Positions 9,847 through 17,612 of a DNA stretch of 64,000 bases are shown here, one piece after another; the first letter of the stretch is position 1, and every line of letters starts with the position of its first letter. Made by a program: the position numbers and the translations under genes. The stretch comes from Microbacterium halotolerans (lineage in GTDB: Bacteria > Actinomycetota > Actinomycetes > Actinomycetales > Microbacteriaceae). The notes beneath the pieces are model-generated. The model made no database searches. It was not told the origin of the DNA and saw only the letters and a program-made list of their open reading frames with translations. Where the stretch lies: assembly GCF_003569805.1 (NCBI RefSeq), contig NZ_KZ984051.1, positions 1,931,895 to 1,995,894 of the forward strand, given 5' to 3'.

Positions 9847-11091
9847 CTACGAGCGGCCGGCGTCTTCCCGGTCGTCTGAATCGTGTTCGGCGTCGTCGGC
9901 GAGCACATCGCGCTCGAAGCCAGAGAACTCCACCGGCTCCGTCTGCTGGAACTCCTGCTGACGGCGATGCTCCGCGTCGTCCGCGTCATCGTCGTCCGTG
10001 TCGTCCCAGTTCGAGCCCTCGGCGAACGCGAGATCCTCGGGAGAATAAGCGTCGGTCTCCATCGCCGTCGGGGTGTGCTGCTGCTCGGCGCGCTCCGGCA
10101 CGCGCCCGATGAGCGCAATCGCTTCGTTGACGTCGACTTCGCCGTCGCGGGGAAGGTCGTCGAGCAGGCCGTAGTCCCGGATGTCGTCGGCCAGCGTCTC
10201 GAGCAGGCCGGCGGCGTCGCTGACGACGTCATCGCGCCGCGCGTCCGCGCCGTGCAGCAGCCAGCGGGCGAACTCCATCTCGGCGTGCAGCCGAGCCCGC
10301 ACGCGCAGCGCCGGGTCGGGAGCGCGGTGCGCGGCTTCCGTATAGGCGTCGATGACGTCGTCCTCCGCCGTCTGCGCCGTCGACAACCAGCGCAGATCGA
10401 TGGCGGGATCGTCGACGGCGAGCCCGTGCCAGTCGTACACACCGGTCACGATGGGCGCGCCGCGCTCATCGTCGCCGAACAGGAACGCCGAGGCTCCGAC
10501 CCCGCCGAGCACGATGGTCGGCTCGAACGACCAGAGCCTGTCATCGTCGATCGCCTCGCGCCAACGCACCGTGAGGCGCACAGGCACGTGGCCGCTGGCA
10601 GCCGCCCTGTCGAGCACATGCGCGGCATCGGCGCGTGCCTCCGCTGCACCGTGCTCCCGCAGGCCTGCGGCACGGACGACGGATGCGGGCAATGCGTGGA
10701 TGGCGGCCAGCGCGCGGCCGATGGAGCGGGCAGCGCCCTCACCCGGTGGGATCTCACCGGCATCGATCTGATAGCCGGGAAGCATCGTGGTCACGACGGC
10801 GCGAGTGCCGTCGATCGAAGCCTGCCCGAGGAACTCCGGTCCGTCGATGCCGAGCAGGCCTCGCACACCGGGAGTCAGGGCTCGAAGCGCGACGACCTGC
10901 GAGGCGAGCTCATGCTCCGCCTCTTCGTCGACGGGAACCCGGATGACGACCTCGCGCCCGTCGCCGAGCGTGGCGATCGCCGAGTCGTAGCGCTCATCGC
11001 CCCCCGCGCTGAGCCGGCGCGCGCCGGCGATTCTCACGCCGGGAACTGCCGCCGTGACAGCCGCCGCTAGAGTGAGGGGAGAGCGTGCCAT
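9847..11091 (-). CDS. APH-fold protein, predicted pseudokinase
   Basis: 414 residues with the aminoglycoside/macrolide phosphotransferase fold. N-lobe strands (EVVIRVPVDEEAEHELASQ) and the metal-loop-like VYDWHGLAVDDPAIDLRWL at about 218-236 are recognisable. The catalytic loop is not normal: where active enzymes have H-G-D-x4-N, residues 195-202 read L-G-G-V-G-A-S-A, so the catalytic Asp and metal-binding Asn are missing. The last 70 residues are acidic and repetitive, a disordered tail. ATG 11091 was chosen; the open frame extends to 11505 but that part is low-complexity read-through across the nudC start. Divergent from nudC. A resistance role is unlikely if the loop is truly inactive. Confidence 0.75.
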   Translation of the reverse strand: MARSPLTLAAAVTAAVPGVRIAGARRLSAGGDERYDSAIATLGDGREVVIRVPVDEEAEHELASQVVALRALTPGVRGLLGIDGPEFLGQASIDGTRAVVTTMLPGYQIDAGEIPPGEGAARSIGRALAAIHALPASVVRAAGLREHGAAEARADAAHVLDRAAASGHVPVRLTVRWREAIDDDRLWSFEPTIVLGGVGASAFLFGDDERGAPIVTGVYDWHGLAVDDPAIDLRWLSTAQTAEDDVIDAYTEAAHRAPDPALRVRARLHAEMEFARWLLHGADARRDDVVSDAAGLLETLADDIRDYGLLDDLPRDGEVDVNEAIALIGRVPERAEQQHTPTAMETDAYSPEDLAFAEGSNWDDTDDDDADDAEHRRQQEFQQTEPVEFSGFERDVLADDAEHDSDDREDAGRS

Positions 11092-11155
11092 GCGATTCAG
11101 ATTAGGTCGACCGGCCGCATTTGCTTCACGCCACGCCCGCAAGGAGAGGCACCGC

Positions 11156-12076
11156 ATGTTCCAACCCGCCCCTGCAGGAATCGTCGATCGAGCGGCAGAG
11201 GAACGGGAGCAGGGCGACCTTCTCGAGAAGGCGCTGGCTGATCCGCGCACTCGCGTGCTGCTCATCCACGGCGACTCCGCCCCGCGAGCGACGGATGGAC
11301 TGGGCTGGCTGTCGCCCGACGACGTCGCAGAGCTCGTGGGCTCGCCCGTCGATTGGGCGTTCCTCGGACGCGACGATGAGGGGAGCGCGGTGCTCCTCGC
11401 CGCAGCCCGTGGGCGAGAACGGCCGATCCCCGATCTCGGCGACGGCTGGGCATCGCTGCGCGAGACCGCCACGAGCCTGCCTGCACCGATCGCCGACCTG
11501 TTCACCGTCGCCGTCAGCCTGGGTCGATTCCTGGGCGAGCGGTTCTGCTCGCGATGCGGAACTCAGTCCCCGCTCGCGACGTCGGGCTGGTCGCGGTCCT
11601 GCCCGGAGTGCGGCGCCGAGCACTTCCCCCGAACCGATCCCGCCGTCATCGTCGCGACCGAGAGCCGCGACGGAGAACGACTGCTGCTCGGGGCGAACGC
11701 CGTCTGGAAGGGCCGGATGTACTCATGCTTCGCAGGTTTCGTCGAGGCCGGTGAGTCGCTCGAGACGGCGGTGCATCGCGAGCTGCTCGAGGAAGCGGGC
11801 GTGCGTCTGAAGGACGTGCGCTATGTCGCATCGCAGCCGTGGCCGTATCCGCGCTCGCTGATGCTGGGCTATCGTGCGACGGCGGCAGCCGAGCACGAGG
11901 TGCGTCCCGACGGCACCGAGATCATCGACGTGCGCTGGTTCACCCGGGACGAGATCCGCTCCGGCTTGGCGGGACGCGCCGATTTCGGCCTGCCGGGCCC
12001 GGTGTCGATCGCTCACCGACTCATCGCCGAATGGGCGCAGGAAGGTCGCGCGACCGACGAGGTCGGTGGCGCGTGA
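11156..12076 (+). CDS. nudC: NADH pyrophosphatase / RNA NAD-decapping Nudix hydrolase
   Basis: 306 residues. NudC hydrolyses NADH to NMNH and AMP and can remove NAD caps from RNA. A zinc ribbon of two CxxC pairs (CSRC and CPEC, residues about 131-152) precedes an intact Nudix box, GFVEAGESLETAVHRELLEE followed by AGV, at about 192-214. The NudC-specific SQPWPYPRS follows, which separates NudC from other Nudix enzymes. Start ATG 11156 has AGGAGAGG just upstream. The stop overlaps the start of the UvrD2-like gene by four bases, so the two are translationally coupled, a pairing also found in mycobacteria. Confidence 0.95.
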   Translation: MFQPAPAGIVDRAAEEREQGDLLEKALADPRTRVLLIHGDSAPRATDGLGWLSPDDVAELVGSPVDWAFLGRDDEGSAVLLAAARGRERPIPDLGDGWASLRETATSLPAPIADLFTVAVSLGRFLGERFCSRCGTQSPLATSGWSRSCPECGAEHFPRTDPAVIVATESRDGERLLLGANAVWKGRMYSCFAGFVEAGESLETAVHRELLEEAGVRLKDVRYVASQPWPYPRSLMLGYRATAAAEHEVRPDGTEIIDVRWFTRDEIRSGLAGRADFGLPGPVSIAHRLIAEWAQEGRATDEVGGA

Positions 12077-13827
12077 GCGCACTCGATGCGCTCGACGAGC
12101 AGCAGCGCGAGGCGGCGTCCATCCTGCGCGGCCCCGTCGCGATCCTCGCAGGAGCCGGCACGGGCAAGACCCGTGCGATCACGCATCGCATCGCGCACGG
12201 CGTCGACACCGGCGCGTACACGCCGAGTCGGCTGCTCGCGCTCACCTTCACGACGAAGGCGGCGGGAGAGCTGCGAGGGCGGCTGCGGGACCTCGGTGTG
12301 CAGGGCGTGGTCGCACGGACGTTCCACGCCGCCGCACTGAGCCAGCTGAACTACTTCTGGCCGACTGTCGCCGGCGACGTCGCACCGAAGATCATCGACA
12401 ACAAGGTGCGTCTGCTTGCGCACGCCGCCGACGGCGTCGGTCTCAGACCCGACACTGCGACGCTGCGCGACGTCGCATCGCAGATCGAATGGCGCAAGGT
12501 CACGATGCGATCGATAGACGCATACGCCGGGCTCGGACGCCGAGTCGGGCAGCTCAGCCCGGATGCGCTGGTCGCGATGATGAAGTCGTACGAGGAGCTG
12601 AAGGACCAGCGTCGCCAGCTCGACTTCGAGGACGTGCTGCTGGCATGCGCCGGGATGCTCGAGGGCGAACCGAAGGTCGCCGCCGCGGTGCGAGAGCAGT
12701 ACCGGCACTTCACGGTCGACGAGTACCAGGACGTCTCTCCGCTGCAGAACCGGCTGCTCGAACTGTGGCTCGGCAACCGCCGCGACCTGTGCGTCGTCGG
12801 CGATGCCAGCCAGACCATCTACTCGTTCACCGGCGCCGACGCGAAGTTCCTGCTCGACTTCTCTCGGCGCTACCCCGACGCGAAGGTGGTCCGACTCGAG
12901 CGCAACTACCGCTCCGATCGCACGATCGTCGATGTCGCCAACGCGCTGGTGAAAGGGCGCCCGGGCGCGCTCAGACTCGTCGCCCGTGACACGGATGCCC
13001 ACGCCCCGACACCGATGGTCTCGGCGTACGACGACGAACGGCGCGAGGCGGAGGGGATCGCCGAGGCGATCGAACGGCAGCTGACAGCGGGCGCCGCACC
13101 GGACGCGATCGCGGTGCTGTATCGCGTGCACGCGCAATCGGCGGCGATCCAGCAGGCCATCGCGGCACGGGGCATCGCCACGACCGTGCTCGGCGGCAAG
13201 CGCTTCTTCGATCTCCCCGAGGTGCGCCAGGCGATCCTCGGTCTGCGTGCCGCGGCCGTCGCCCCATCGACGGCGTCGATCGCCGGGGACTTCGAGTCGG
13301 GGCGCACGCGAGAGGATGCGGTGCGCATCGCCAACGTCCGCGACGTGCTGCGCAGTCTCGGCCACAGCGAGGATCCGCCGGAGGCGGGTGGTGCGCTGCG
13401 CGACACATGGGAGGCGCGTCAGGCCATCATGCGGCTCGCCGAAGAGGCGCCCAGCGGCACGACGGTGCGTGCGTTCGCCGACGCGATGCTGGCCAGGGCC
13501 AAGGACCAGCATGAGCCGGCGCTGAAGACGGTGACGCTCGCGACCGTGCACGCCGCCAAGGGCCTCGAATGGGCGCACGTGCACCTCGCAGGCGTCGCCG
13601 AGGGACTGATGCCGATCTCCTATGCGACGACTCTCGAGCAGATCGACGAGGAGCGTCGTCTCGCCTATGTCGCCATCACCCGCGCGGCGCGCACGCTGTC
13701 GGTGACGTGGGCACGGGGAACGGGGAGGAACGAGCGCACGCCATCGCGGTTCATCGGCGAGATCGTCGGTCCCAAAGCCCTGCGCGCGGGGTCGGGGTCC
13801 GTCGCGCTGCGCCCGCTCGAGGACTGA
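12073..13827 (+). CDS. UvrD2-like superfamily 1 DNA helicase
   Basis: 584 residues from the GTG that overlaps the nudC stop. It carries Walker A (GAGTGKTR, about 27-34), motif II FTVDEYQDVS (about 213), motif III VGDASQTIYSFTGAD, motif IV LERNYRS, motif V TVHAAKGLEW and motif VI RRLAYVAITRAART, so it should be an active 3'-5' DNA helicase. Position after nudC matches mycobacterial uvrD2. It ends soon after motif VI; the C-terminal HRDC domain and tetracysteine segment of mycobacterial UvrD2 are absent. No membrane segments. The role in repair is inferred from the family. Confidence 0.88.
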   Translation: MSALDALDEQQREAASILRGPVAILAGAGTGKTRAITHRIAHGVDTGAYTPSRLLALTFTTKAAGELRGRLRDLGVQGVVARTFHAAALSQLNYFWPTVAGDVAPKIIDNKVRLLAHAADGVGLRPDTATLRDVASQIEWRKVTMRSIDAYAGLGRRVGQLSPDALVAMMKSYEELKDQRRQLDFEDVLLACAGMLEGEPKVAAAVREQYRHFTVDEYQDVSPLQNRLLELWLGNRRDLCVVGDASQTIYSFTGADAKFLLDFSRRYPDAKVVRLERNYRSDRTIVDVANALVKGRPGALRLVARDTDAHAPTPMVSAYDDERREAEGIAEAIERQLTAGAAPDAIAVLYRVHAQSAAIQQAIAARGIATTVLGGKRFFDLPEVRQAILGLRAAAVAPSTASIAGDFESGRTREDAVRIANVRDVLRSLGHSEDPPEAGGALRDTWEARQAIMRLAEEAPSGTTVRAFADAMLARAKDQHEPALKTVTLATVHAAKGLEWAHVHLAGVAEGLMPISYATTLEQIDEERRLAYVAITRAARTLSVTWARGTGRNERTPSRFIGEIVGPKALRAGSGSVALRPLED

Positions 13828-13874
13828 CAGCTGCGCACGAACGCTTCGGTCGCGAGAAGCGGAAGCCGGATCTC

Positions 13875-14771
13875 TCAGGCTGCGTGCACCGGCACGGTGA
13901 CCGCCGTGCGCTCGGCCGAGCGGCAGAGGCATTCGGGGTGCGGGCGATGCGTCAGCCATCGGCGGGGCAGGCCCCACTCCGGTGCGGCCGGGCCCGTCGG
14001 TGCGTGTTCGATCATCGCCGAGCGGGTGGCGAGCGGTTCGTCAGCGGCGGGCTCGGGCTGCTCGGCGACGAGGCCGTCATGGAGCAGGCGGGCGGTGAGA
14101 CTCGCCGCTCCGACGGCGAGCGACAGCGGGACGGTGGGAGCGGATCGCAGCAGCAGCTGAGAGGCGAGAACGGGCCACGCGGAATCCGCGGCGGTGCGAT
14201 GCGCGTCGAGGCACGCCAGGCACGCCGATCGACCAGGCAGCACGAGAGGGCCGACCTCGGCGCCGGACGTGGTGAACACGAGCGGGAGATGCGGTGCGTC
14301 GTCGCGGGCGCACCGTGCACCGAGATGGGGCGGGACGACATGCGCGGCCAGGAGCACGACGGGTGTGGCAGGGTCGACGGGCTCCTCATCGGGGGCCAGC
14401 CAGGCGGCGGGCCAGCCGTCGTCCGTCAGCGCGTCGATCACCGCCGTTGCGACGACGGGTGAGACGGCGTCGGTCGCGCGGACGACCACGCCGTGCTCGT
14501 CAGGCACGATCGTCTCGAGAACCGGCGTCAGCATGCGCAGCAGCTCGCCGACCGCGGCGGCCGGACCGTCTGCGCTGCGGGCGAGCGGCGCAGGGTCGGC
14601 GGCGAGCTGCTCCGCACCCGCGCCAGGGAAGCCGAGCTCGAGCTGCGCGATCGCACGCTCCTGCCACGGCGCGGGGTCGCGCAGGGACAGGGCTCCGTCG
14701 AGCCCGAACTGCATCGTGTGCGCGTCGCGCCACAGCGGACCATGGCGGGGATCGATGCGAACGAGGCTCAT
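13875..14771 (-). CDS. ThiF/ocin-like protein with a Zn-type Cys pair set
   Basis: 298 residues from ATG 14771. It resembles the ThiF-like (ocin-ThiF) partner proteins of azole peptide systems and the conserved protein Rv3196 that lies between uvrD2 and Rv3195 in mycobacteria. A middle segment VVVRATDAVSPVVATAV takes the place of a Rossmann strand but lacks a clear GxGxxG, so adenylating activity is doubtful. Two Cys pairs, ACLACLDAHR and PECLCRSAER near the C-terminus, look like the structural zinc site of E1-like proteins. No YcaO partner or precursor peptide is visible nearby. Function unknown; I would not call it a bacteriocin gene. Confidence 0.6.
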   Translation of the reverse strand: MSLVRIDPRHGPLWRDAHTMQFGLDGALSLRDPAPWQERAIAQLELGFPGAGAEQLAADPAPLARSADGPAAAVGELLRMLTPVLETIVPDEHGVVVRATDAVSPVVATAVIDALTDDGWPAAWLAPDEEPVDPATPVVLLAAHVVPPHLGARCARDDAPHLPLVFTTSGAEVGPLVLPGRSACLACLDAHRTAADSAWPVLASQLLLRSAPTVPLSLAVGAASLTARLLHDGLVAEQPEPAADEPLATRSAMIEHAPTGPAAPEWGLPRRWLTHRPHPECLCRSAERTAVTVPVHAA

Positions 14772-14877
14772 GAGCCGATTCTCGCGGCTGCGCCCCCGGC
14801 ACGGCGCCTTGTCCACAGACCGGTCCGACAGATCCGGTCATCTCGCGCCCTGTGGAGGGCGCCGCGCGAGGCGCGCG

Positions 14878-16311
14878 CTACTCCTTCTCTTCTCCCGAGC
14901 CCGGTTCGTCGCCCGTGCCGTCGTCGGGTGCATCAGCCGTATCGCCCGACTCTTCCGACAGCAGCTGCGCCAGCGCCTGATCGAAATCGTCCGGCGCCGG
15001 CTCTTCGCCGCGGGCCCGCGCCTGGAGCCTCGAGATGAGCCCGCTCGGGTCGTCGATGTCGGCGGAATCCGGCATCAGGTCGGGGTAGTCCCACAGTGAA
15101 TCACGAGCGGACATACCGACGGCATCCGTCACGGCCCGCCACATGTCGGCGGCCTCGCGCAGTCGGCGCGGTCTCAGCCGCAGCCCGACGAGCGCTTCCA
15201 GCGCGTCCTCCGCAGGTCCTCCCGCCGCGCGCCTGCGTCTGATCACCTCGGCGATCCGGTCGCCGCCAGGCATCCGGTTCGTCGCATCGGACGTGACGAC
15301 GTCGACCCAGCCCTCGATCAGCGCGAGCAGTGTCTCGAGCCGCTCCAGAGCACGTCGCTGCGCCTCCGACTGCTCGGGCAGCAGCGATCCGGACTCGAGA
15401 GCCGCGCGCAGCTCATCCGGGTTCTGCGGATCGAAGCGGCTCGCGAGGTCTTCCAGCCGCTCGACATCGATGTCCACGCCGCGGGCGAAGTCGGTGACCT
15501 GTCCGATCGCCTGCAGCCTCAGCCATTTCGCGTGGCGGAACAGGCGTGCGTGCGCCAGTTCCCGTGCCGCGATGTACAGCGCAAGCTGATCATCCGGAAT
15601 CTCCAGCCCGCGGCCCAGATCCTCGAAGTTCTGCGGCACGATCGCCGCAGCTCCCGCAGGCATCACGGGAATGCCGACGTCGCCGCCGGACACCACCTCG
15701 CGTGAGAGCTTGCCGATCACATGGCCCAGCTGGCCGGCGAACATCTGCCCGCCGATTCCGCGCAGCATCCTGCCCGCGCCGTCGAGCATCTGCTGCATGT
15801 CGTCGGGCGACTGTGCGCGCAGCGCGTCGATCAGCCCGTCCGCCATGCTCGTGGCGACCGGTTCGGCGAGCTCCTGCCACACGGGCAGTGTCAGTTCGAC
15901 CCACTCACCGCGCGTGATCGGGCGTGCGGGCTCCGCGAGCTCGGAGATCGTCGTCGCCTCGCTCAGCCACAGATCGGCGAGTGCGAACGCCTGTTCGTGG
16001 TCGGTCTTCTCACCGGTCGTGATCGCGTGGCCGTCCTGATTGGCGAGATGCAAGGCCTGTTGCTTCGCCGCGTCCCACGAGATGCCGCCGTCACCGGCGG
16101 TCGCGAACGCCTGCTGCATGCTCTGCATCAGCGGCTGCAGCATGGCGGGGTCGATGCCGGCCGCGCCCATCTGCTCCGACAGTCGCTTCAGCTGCTCGGG
16201 GTCGAGTCCGCCGCCGGCGAGCGGGTTGCCGCCGGAGCCCGCGTCCTCGAACAGCTTGCGCAGGAACTCGGGGAAGTCGTCGTCGGGGCGGGGGGAGTCA
16301 TCGCTGGTCAC
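14878..16311 (-). CDS. DUF2342 protein, annotated elsewhere as zinc-dependent metalloprotease
   Basis: 477 residues, the DUF2342/zincin-like family (Rv3195 position). The core helix reads YIAARELAHARLFRHAKWL, so the motif is R-E-x-A-H rather than the HExxH of true zincins. Peptidase activity is therefore not assured. The N-terminus is acidic and Gly/Pro-rich (FPEFLRKLFEDAG), the C-terminus is an acidic low-complexity tail. The start is ambiguous: GTG 16311 has AAAGG eight bases upstream and is preferred; GTG 16359 adds 16 residues and lies five bases after a TAGCGT hexamer. It is divergent from the PDZ-Lon gene. Confidence 0.8.
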   Translation of the reverse strand: MTSDDSPRPDDDFPEFLRKLFEDAGSGGNPLAGGGLDPEQLKRLSEQMGAAGIDPAMLQPLMQSMQQAFATAGDGGISWDAAKQQALHLANQDGHAITTGEKTDHEQAFALADLWLSEATTISELAEPARPITRGEWVELTLPVWQELAEPVATSMADGLIDALRAQSPDDMQQMLDGAGRMLRGIGGQMFAGQLGHVIGKLSREVVSGGDVGIPVMPAGAAAIVPQNFEDLGRGLEIPDDQLALYIAARELAHARLFRHAKWLRLQAIGQVTDFARGVDIDVERLEDLASRFDPQNPDELRAALESGSLLPEQSEAQRRALERLETLLALIEGWVDVVTSDATNRMPGGDRIAEVIRRRRAAGGPAEDALEALVGLRLRPRRLREAADMWRAVTDAVGMSARDSLWDYPDLMPDSADIDDPSGLISRLQARARGEEPAPDDFDQALAQLLSEESGDTADAPDDGTGDEPGSGEEKE

Positions 16312-16474
16312 GTCAGCCGCCTTTCGTGCGCCGCTGTCAGCGTGCGGAGAGGTTGTCACGTTCTACGCTAGTGCTCGCGGCACGTCGACCGGCCGGCGAT
16401 CCGTACGCCGCCCGCGAACGGGCTGCAGCGGCGAGACGGGAATGCCTCGCGGGGCGAGTGCGACAGGAGACTGA

Positions 16475-17563
16475 GTGAACACGAGCAAGCGGACCACGGT
16501 CGGCACTGCTGCGCTGGCGGTCGCGCTCGTCGGCCTGTTCGGCATGTCGTTCCTGCCGACCTCGTTCGTGGTGCAGCAGCCGGGCCCGGTCTACAACACC
16601 ATCGGCACAGCAGAATCGGCGGACGGCGAGGAGATGCCGCTCATCGAGGTGCATGACGCCGAGTCGTACGAGACCACCGGCAGCCTCGACCTCACCACCG
16701 TCCAGGTGCTCGGCGACCGCGAGCGCACACCGAGCTGGTTCGAGTTGGCGATGGCCTGGTTCGACCGGTCCAAGGCGGTCGTGCCGCTGGACTCCGTGTA
16801 TCCGGAGGGCGTCACGACAGAGGACCGCGAAGAGCAGAACGCCGCGATGATGGTCGATTCGCAGGCCGAGGCGACCGCCGCCGCGCTGACGGAGCTCGGC
16901 TACGACGTCGGTGGTGAGACGGAGATCTCCGTCGTCGACGTCACAGAAGGCGCGCCCGCAACGGGCAGGCTCGAACCCGGCGACATCGTGCTGACCGCCG
17001 ACGGGGAGCCGATCGCCGACACCGACGACCTCCGGCTCGCCATCGCCGCGGGCGACGGCGAGTCCGTCGAGATCACCTACGAGCGCGACGGCGAGCAGGG
17101 CACGACGTCGATCACGCCCACCCGCGCATCGATCGACGGTGAGGACAGCTGGGCGATCGGTGTGCTCCTGACGCCGATGACGACGTTCGACTTCCCGATC
17201 GACGTGACGATCCAGCTCGACGACGTCGGCGGCCCCAGCGCCGGCACGATGTTCGCGTTGGGCATCATCGATACGCTCACCGAGGAGGACATGACGGGCG
17301 GCGAGAATATCGCGGGGACCGGCACGATCGATGCGGAGGGCACTGTCGGCGCGATCGGCGGCATCCGACAGAAGCTATACGGCGCGCGTGACGCGGGCGC
17401 CGAGTGGTTCCTCGCTCCCGCCGACAACTGCGAAGACGTCGTCGGGCACGTTCCGGATGGCCTGAGCGTCTTCGCCGTCGCGACTCTGTCGCAGGCAGAG
17501 GACGCAGTGCAGGCGATCGCATCCGGTCAGACCGATGAGCTGGCCACCTGCGAAAGCCCCTGA
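16475..17563 (+). CDS. Membrane-anchored PDZ-Lon serine protease
   Basis: 362 residues. One N-terminal membrane segment (about 8-28) leaves the rest outside. A PDZ domain follows (about 125-225; GRLEPGDIVLTADGEPIAD) and then a Lon-type catalytic domain with Ser in VGGPSAGTM (about 252) and Lys in IRQKLYGARDAG (about 298). This is the YlbL/Rv3194c family, a Ser-Lys dyad protease used in envelope protein quality control. GTG 16475 has CAGGAGA just upstream. It precedes the UPF0182 gene, the same order as in mycobacteria. Confidence 0.9.
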   Translation: MNTSKRTTVGTAALAVALVGLFGMSFLPTSFVVQQPGPVYNTIGTAESADGEEMPLIEVHDAESYETTGSLDLTTVQVLGDRERTPSWFELAMAWFDRSKAVVPLDSVYPEGVTTEDREEQNAAMMVDSQAEATAAALTELGYDVGGETEISVVDVTEGAPATGRLEPGDIVLTADGEPIADTDDLRLAIAAGDGESVEITYERDGEQGTTSITPTRASIDGEDSWAIGVLLTPMTTFDFPIDVTIQLDDVGGPSAGTMFALGIIDTLTEEDMTGGENIAGTGTIDAEGTVGAIGGIRQKLYGARDAGAEWFLAPADNCEDVVGHVPDGLSVFAVATLSQAEDAVQAIASGQTDELATCESP

Positions 17564-17600
17564 TTCGGGGCGTTGTCAGCCCAGTCATTGATTCCACTCA

Positions 17601-17606
17601 TAGGAT
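17601..17606 (+). promoter_or_regulatory. -10 hexamer of a leaderless promoter
   Basis: TAGGAT, six bases before the GTG at 17613, so the UPF0182 gene has its own promoter although it lies only 49 bases behind the protease gene. Confidence 0.5.
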
Positions 17607-17612
17607 GGACAG

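Noticed and set aside
13875..14771. Bacteriocin biosynthesis gene
   Set aside because: Only a ThiF/ocin-like partner is present. No YcaO, dehydrogenase or precursor peptide is near, and its neighbourhood is conserved housekeeping.
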